From positions 1 through 15,893 of the forward strand of contig DAOTHY010000050.1 of NCBI GenBank assembly GCA_035447925.1: 15,893 bases of DNA, written 5' to 3'. The stretch is from JASUTC01 sp035447925. Its GTDB lineage: Bacteria > Thermotogota > Thermotogae > MWEM01. Of the stretch, positions 13,021-15,893 are shown one piece after another. The notes beneath the pieces are model-generated. The model saw only the letters and a list, made by a program, of their open reading frames with translations, did no database searches and was not told the DNA's origin. Each line of letters begins with the position of its first letter. Position 1 is the stretch's first letter. A program made the translations under genes and the position numbers.

Positions 13021-14692
13021 ATTTTGAACCATTCACCTTCATCAAATTAAAGGCAAATCTTCTTCTGTATTTAAAAATCCCGGTGAACATCTTACCTACA
13101 AGTGTTAATAGAATAATCAGAACCGCAATCGCAGAAAGGGTTTCCATTCCGCCTGTATCAACTCTCAAGTTAAACAGCAAAACACCTATGGTCTCATTTC
13201 CGGAGGAATAAAGCAACGAAGAAATCGGAATTTCCTTGATGATAAACAAGAATGCCAAAATCCAGCCTGAACGAATCCCAGGTCTCAACTGGGGAACCGT
13301 GGCCAACCAAAATGCCCCTTGCCTGCTGGCACCATCTAACATGGCCATCTCCTCATAAACAAAGGGAATGTTGCGAATCAAACCGGACAAGTTTTTATAG
13401 GCAAAAGGCATACCGGCCATTATATAGGAAACGATTAAAATCCAAGGGGTGTTATACAATTTGAAAGGTGGATTCATCCAGGCAAAAATAGCCGCTACGG
13501 CAATGATAATCTCCGGTATTGCCATGGGAATACTGGTTAAAAAGGAAGTAAAATGACGAATTCTGGAAGTCGTTCGATTCAAGACAAAAACGCTGGACAG
13601 CGCAATCAGCGTTGCGAAAGTAGAAGCAATCACACCAAAGACAATACTGTTTCGAATCGCCCTGTAAAAAATAGCTTCGTGAAAAAACAAGTCATAATAA
13701 TTTCCAAGGGTAAGATTATCACTACCCCATCCTAAACTCCAATTCTTGGTAAATGAATTCATAACCGTTGTCACTAGCGGCAACAACAACGTGATGGCAA
13801 AAAAAATCATCAATGCGATAAACAGTGGCCATTTCCATTTTGTTAATCTCACATTTGCCTGGGAAGACGCATCAAGGTTTGAGGACTTTTCCGTGTCTTT
13901 GGACAATTTCAGTTGAATCACAAACAGAAAAGCCGTCAGCACCATCATGATCACCGATATGGCCAAGGCAACTGGAATTTTCAAAGTACTCATGGACTTG
14001 TAAATATATGTACTCAAAATATACTCTTTGGACGGAATGGCTAACAAGGCGGCCACTCCAAAACAAGCAATGGTTTTTGCAAAAATAAAGATCCCGATGG
14101 CAAACAAAGACGGTTTGATCAAGGGAAAGATCATGTATCGAAAAGCCTGCATATGGGTGCAGCCATCCAGCCTTGCCGCTTCCTCAACGGACACATCGAT
14201 CTTATTCAACGCATTAAAAACAGCCAAAAAAGCCATCGGGTAAAGATGAAAAACCATGACCCAAATCACGCCGTTGAGCGAGTAAATCTCAAAAGGCAAG
14301 AAATTCAACAACCCCCTGCCACCCAACAGTTGTATCCAGGACATGGCCATAATATACGAAGGAATCATAAAAGTGGTTAAAATCAGATAGCGAATCACTT
14401 TTTTGAAAAAGATATCCGTCCTCGCAAGAAGAAATGCCAACAATGATCCGACAATCAACGATAATATCGTAACCATGATCCCCAAATAGCCCGTATTGAC
14501 CAACGCCTTAAAAAATCCTCGGTCAGAAAATGCCTGAAGATAATACTGAACCGTTGGCTGAAATGCATGAACATTGACGCCAAAACTGTTCATCAAAAGC
14601 ACAACAAGGGGAAAAAAGACGATGAACAGCAAAAGAATTAAATTGGAATAGGTCAAAATGACTGATTTTTGATGATTGCGTTTTCCTTTCAC
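13019..14692 (-). CDS. ABC transporter permease, two fused membrane domains (Fe3+/AfuB-FbpB type)
   Basis: This is the membrane-spanning component of an ABC importer. The 557-residue protein carries two complete permease domains, about residues 15-265 and 288-545, each with around six membrane segments and one ATPase-coupling EAA loop. The loops are EEAARLDGCTHMQAFRYMIF (about 170-189) and EEMAMLDGASRQGAFWLATV (about 447-466). Such tandem permeases are typical of iron(III) (FbpB/SfuB), thiamine (ThiP) and phosphonate-type systems. The start is a GTG at 14692 with an AAAGGA site nine bases upstream. It follows the binding protein by 31 bases. The ATPase gene normally found alongside is absent here; the next gene is lipB. 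Substrate unassigned. Confidence 0.92.
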   Translation of the reverse strand: MKGKRNHQKSVILTYSNLILLLFIVFFPLVVLLMNSFGVNVHAFQPTVQYYLQAFSDRGFFKALVNTGYLGIMVTILSLIVGSLLAFLLARTDIFFKKVIRYLILTTFMIPSYIMAMSWIQLLGGRGLLNFLPFEIYSLNGVIWVMVFHLYPMAFLAVFNALNKIDVSVEEAARLDGCTHMQAFRYMIFPLIKPSLFAIGIFIFAKTIACFGVAALLAIPSKEYILSTYIYKSMSTLKIPVALAISVIMMVLTAFLFVIQLKLSKDTEKSSNLDASSQANVRLTKWKWPLFIALMIFFAITLLLPLVTTVMNSFTKNWSLGWGSDNLTLGNYYDLFFHEAIFYRAIRNSIVFGVIASTFATLIALSSVFVLNRTTSRIRHFTSFLTSIPMAIPEIIIAVAAIFAWMNPPFKLYNTPWILIVSYIMAGMPFAYKNLSGLIRNIPFVYEEMAMLDGASRQGAFWLATVPQLRPGIRSGWILAFLFIIKEIPISSLLYSSGNETIGVLLFNLRVDTGGMETLSAIAVLIILLTLVGKMFTGIFKYRRRFAFNLMKVNGSK

Positions 14693-14723
14693 AAATTGTT
14701 ATCCTTTATCTCAATAAACTCCT

Positions 14724-15710
14724 TCACATAAACCATTCAGAATAGTCTTCCAATATCTCATCCTGATTGACCCAAAGTTCGTGCCAATCAACGTTCATCT
14801 TGTGAATATTCTCAAATAACACAAAATCCAAATCACTTCGAACCGTTTCAAACCCAAATTCTGATGACAATTTTTGGCATTCCTCCGACAAGGCAAAATC
14901 CATAAACCTCTTCGCCGTCTCTGTCTTACCTTCGCTCCTGGATTTCCTTACAAGCGCAATCGGTCTTTGAATAACGAATGCCCCTTCACTTGGCCAACAA
15001 ATGGACAAAGATGATGTCAACCCCTTCGAGCGGTCGCTTTTGATCAGACGATAGGCACCGTCACTCGGAGCAATACAAACAGATTTCTCACCCGATTGTA
15101 CCACTGAAATGGCATCCATGTTCATTTTTGTAACAAAAACGCCATTTTCGCTCATCGATCGAAGGATATCCGCCCCCCCATCCACTTTCAACAGAGCGGC
15201 AAAAAGGGCAAACGCCATTGCTGACTGGGAGGCATCCGCCATGGCAATCCCATCCTGAAATACATCGCTTTTCAAATCCGCCCATGATACGGGGAGTTCC
15301 TCATCGCTTAAAAGCGTGTTGTTCACAATCATCGTTCCGTAACGAACACCTGTGGCCGTGAAATATCCCTCACCGGCTTTCAACTCCTCAGTTAATCGAT
15401 CATAATATTCGGGATAATACACCTGTAACGCACCGGCATCCTTTAGGGAATAATACATCAAAGGCTCTGCTCCCCAAATAATATCCGCTTGGATAGATCC
15501 CGCCATCATCTCTGTAAACACTTTCTGTTGCAGTGGACCCGACCCGGTATGATACACATCCACAACATCTCCGTACTTCTTCTCAAAAGCCGCCTCAACA
15601 GCCGATACCAATTTCTCCGGCCCTGAAATATACACCAAAATCTTGTCAGAAGCGATAACAGAAACAACTACCAGCACCACCAAAATCAAAATGAATCCTA
15701 CTTTTCTCAT
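14724..15710 (-). CDS. Periplasmic substrate-binding protein of an ABC importer (iron(III)/AfuA-like family)
   Basis: This protein captures a solute outside the membrane and delivers it to the permease encoded just downstream. The 328 residues start with a signal peptide (MRKVGFILILVVLVVVSVIA, then SDK) that lacks a lipobox cysteine. The mature part has the family pattern of type II binding proteins: ILVYISGPEKLVSAVEAAFE, then YHTGSGPLQQKVFTEM, ADIIWGAEPLMYYSL, GYFTATGVRYGTMIVN and a late EGAFVIQRPIALVRKS. The ADIIWG and G-VRYG-MIVN motifs are seen in iron(III), phosphonate and related AfuA/FbpA-like proteins. I cannot identify the paired tyrosine metal ligands of FbpA with confidence, so the substrate is open. 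A strong AAGGAGG site precedes the ATG, and the gene is first after an AT-rich promoter region. Confidence 0.9.
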   Translation of the reverse strand: MRKVGFILILVVLVVVSVIASDKILVYISGPEKLVSAVEAAFEKKYGDVVDVYHTGSGPLQQKVFTEMMAGSIQADIIWGAEPLMYYSLKDAGALQVYYPEYYDRLTEELKAGEGYFTATGVRYGTMIVNNTLLSDEELPVSWADLKSDVFQDGIAMADASQSAMAFALFAALLKVDGGADILRSMSENGVFVTKMNMDAISVVQSGEKSVCIAPSDGAYRLIKSDRSKGLTSSLSICWPSEGAFVIQRPIALVRKSRSEGKTETAKRFMDFALSEECQKLSSEFGFETVRSDLDFVLFENIHKMNVDWHELWVNQDEILEDYSEWFM

Positions 15711-15728
15711 GCATTTCCTCCTTATTGT

Positions 15729-15746
15729 TTTTCAGATATATGAAAA
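15729..15746. repeat. Short imperfect palindrome in the leader of the binding-protein gene
   Basis: TTTTCA-GATATA-TGAAAA has six-base perfect arms and a near-symmetrical centre. It lies just upstream of the ribosome binding site of the binding-protein gene. It could be an operator half of the AT-rich control region or chance in AT-rich DNA. Confidence 0.35.
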
Positions 15747-15766
15747 TAACATATAATATAGCTGGA

Positions 15767-15800
15767 TATATAATATATATCATCCAATATATATTATATA
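15767..15800. repeat. AT-only inverted repeat, 14-base perfect arms, overlapping the promoter
   Basis: The plus-strand arms TATATAATATATAT (15767-15780) and ATATATATTATATA (15787-15800) are perfect reverse complements around the six-base centre CATCCA. The right arm contains the -10 box of the binding-protein promoter, and the centre falls at the expected transcription start. It may be a regulator-binding palindrome or a DNA-melting or bending element. It does not obviously match a Fur box. Confidence 0.6.
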
Positions 15801-15822
15801 ATTATAAACAGTGTCAAGTCAA
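15793..15822 (-). promoter_or_regulatory. Sigma-70-type promoter for the ABC transporter genes
   Basis: On the minus strand TTGACT (15822-15817) and TATAAT (15798-15793) are separated by 18 bases. A second TATAAT at 15806-15801 is too close to the -35 to pair with it. Transcription would begin near 15786, leaving a leader of about 75 very AT-rich bases before the ATG at 15710. Confidence 0.6.
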
Positions 15823-15824
15823 CT

Positions 15825-15849
15825 GCTTAAATCGCAAAGCGATTTAAGC
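15825..15849. repeat. Perfect hairpin 1 of a paired REP-like element
   Basis: GCTTAAATCGC-AAA-GCGATTTAAGC is an 11-base-pair perfect stem with a three-base loop, directly upstream of the transporter -35 box. No T-run follows on either strand, so it is not a typical intrinsic terminator. Confidence 0.7.
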
Positions 15850-15852
15850 TTA

Positions 15853-15880
15853 GAAGTTTTCGCCGTTAGGCGAAAACTTC
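15853..15880. repeat. Perfect hairpin 2 of a paired REP-like element
   Basis: GAAGTTTTCGCC-GTTA-GGCGAAAACTTC is a 12-base-pair perfect stem with a four-base loop. It stands three bases from hairpin 1. Two adjacent strong hairpins of different sequence in a gap between genes resemble dispersed palindromic (REP/BIME-like) elements. The neighbouring gene to the right is outside the window. Confidence 0.7.
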
Positions 15881-15893
15881 ATGCTGTGGGAGT

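Noticed and set aside
15767..15800. Fur box
   Set aside because: The palindrome lacks the GATAAT/ATTATC hexamer arrangement; only the AT-richness and symmetry are similar.
15825..15880. Hairpins as an intrinsic terminator of a gene to the right
   Set aside because: Neither hairpin is followed by a T-run on the minus strand, and the -35 box begins three bases after the second one in that direction.

Overview
The window reads as a chromosomal segment of a flagellated bacterium with two membranes or an outer sheath. Every convincing gene lies on the minus strand, so the genes are read from about 15.7 kb down to position 1. P-ring (FlgI) and L-ring (FlgH) genes are present, which excludes typical Gram-positive flagella. 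FlgH has no lipobox cysteine and the rod-cap protein has no muramidase domain. Together with the GC content of roughly 40-45 % and the gene mixture, this suggests Thermotogota (Kosmotoga/Mesotoga-like). That assignment is inference; Halanaerobiales, Negativicutes or another didermic lineage are not excluded.

Layout in transcription order. (1) 15893-13019: a regulatory region with two perfect hairpins, a -35/-10 promoter and a long AT-rich inverted repeat, followed by a periplasmic binding protein and a fused two-domain ABC permease. No ATPase gene is visible. (2) 12973-10287: an extended -10 promoter, then lipB and lipA (lipoate synthesis), a GNAT acetyltransferase and a small membrane protein. 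(3) 10237-6020: the flagellar rod and ring genes flgB, flgC, fliE, flgA, flgH, flgI and a short flgJ, tightly packed and partly overlapping. There is a possible sigma-28-like promoter before flgB, but the short gaps also allow read-through from lipBA. (4) 5905-1: a good sigma-70-type promoter, then carbamate kinase, a degenerate NtrC/Fis-type regulator, acylphosphatase, the carboxyltransferase subunit of a biotin-dependent (de)carboxylase, rsfS and fliF (cut by the window edge).

The flagellar genes build the cell-proximal part of the motor: the MS-ring (FliF), the MS-ring/rod junction (FliE), the proximal rod (FlgB, FlgC), the rod cap (FlgJ), and the P- and L-rings with their chaperone (FlgI, FlgH, FlgA). 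The distal rod genes flgF/flgG, the hook genes and the export genes are not in the window. In region 4, carbamate kinase, acylphosphatase and the carboxyltransferase touch acyl-phosphate and C4-acid metabolism and sit directly upstream of fliF with an unusual regulator between them.

The points most worth a second look are: the NtrC-type regulator that has lost the GAFTGA loop and consensus Walker motifs; the apparent CTG start codon of rsfS; the TATGATATAATTT promoter core shared by rsfS-fliF and lipBA; the non-lipidated FlgH; the AT palindrome overlapping the transporter promoter; and the paired hairpins at the right edge. I see no tRNA, rRNA, CRISPR array, insertion sequence or prophage gene.
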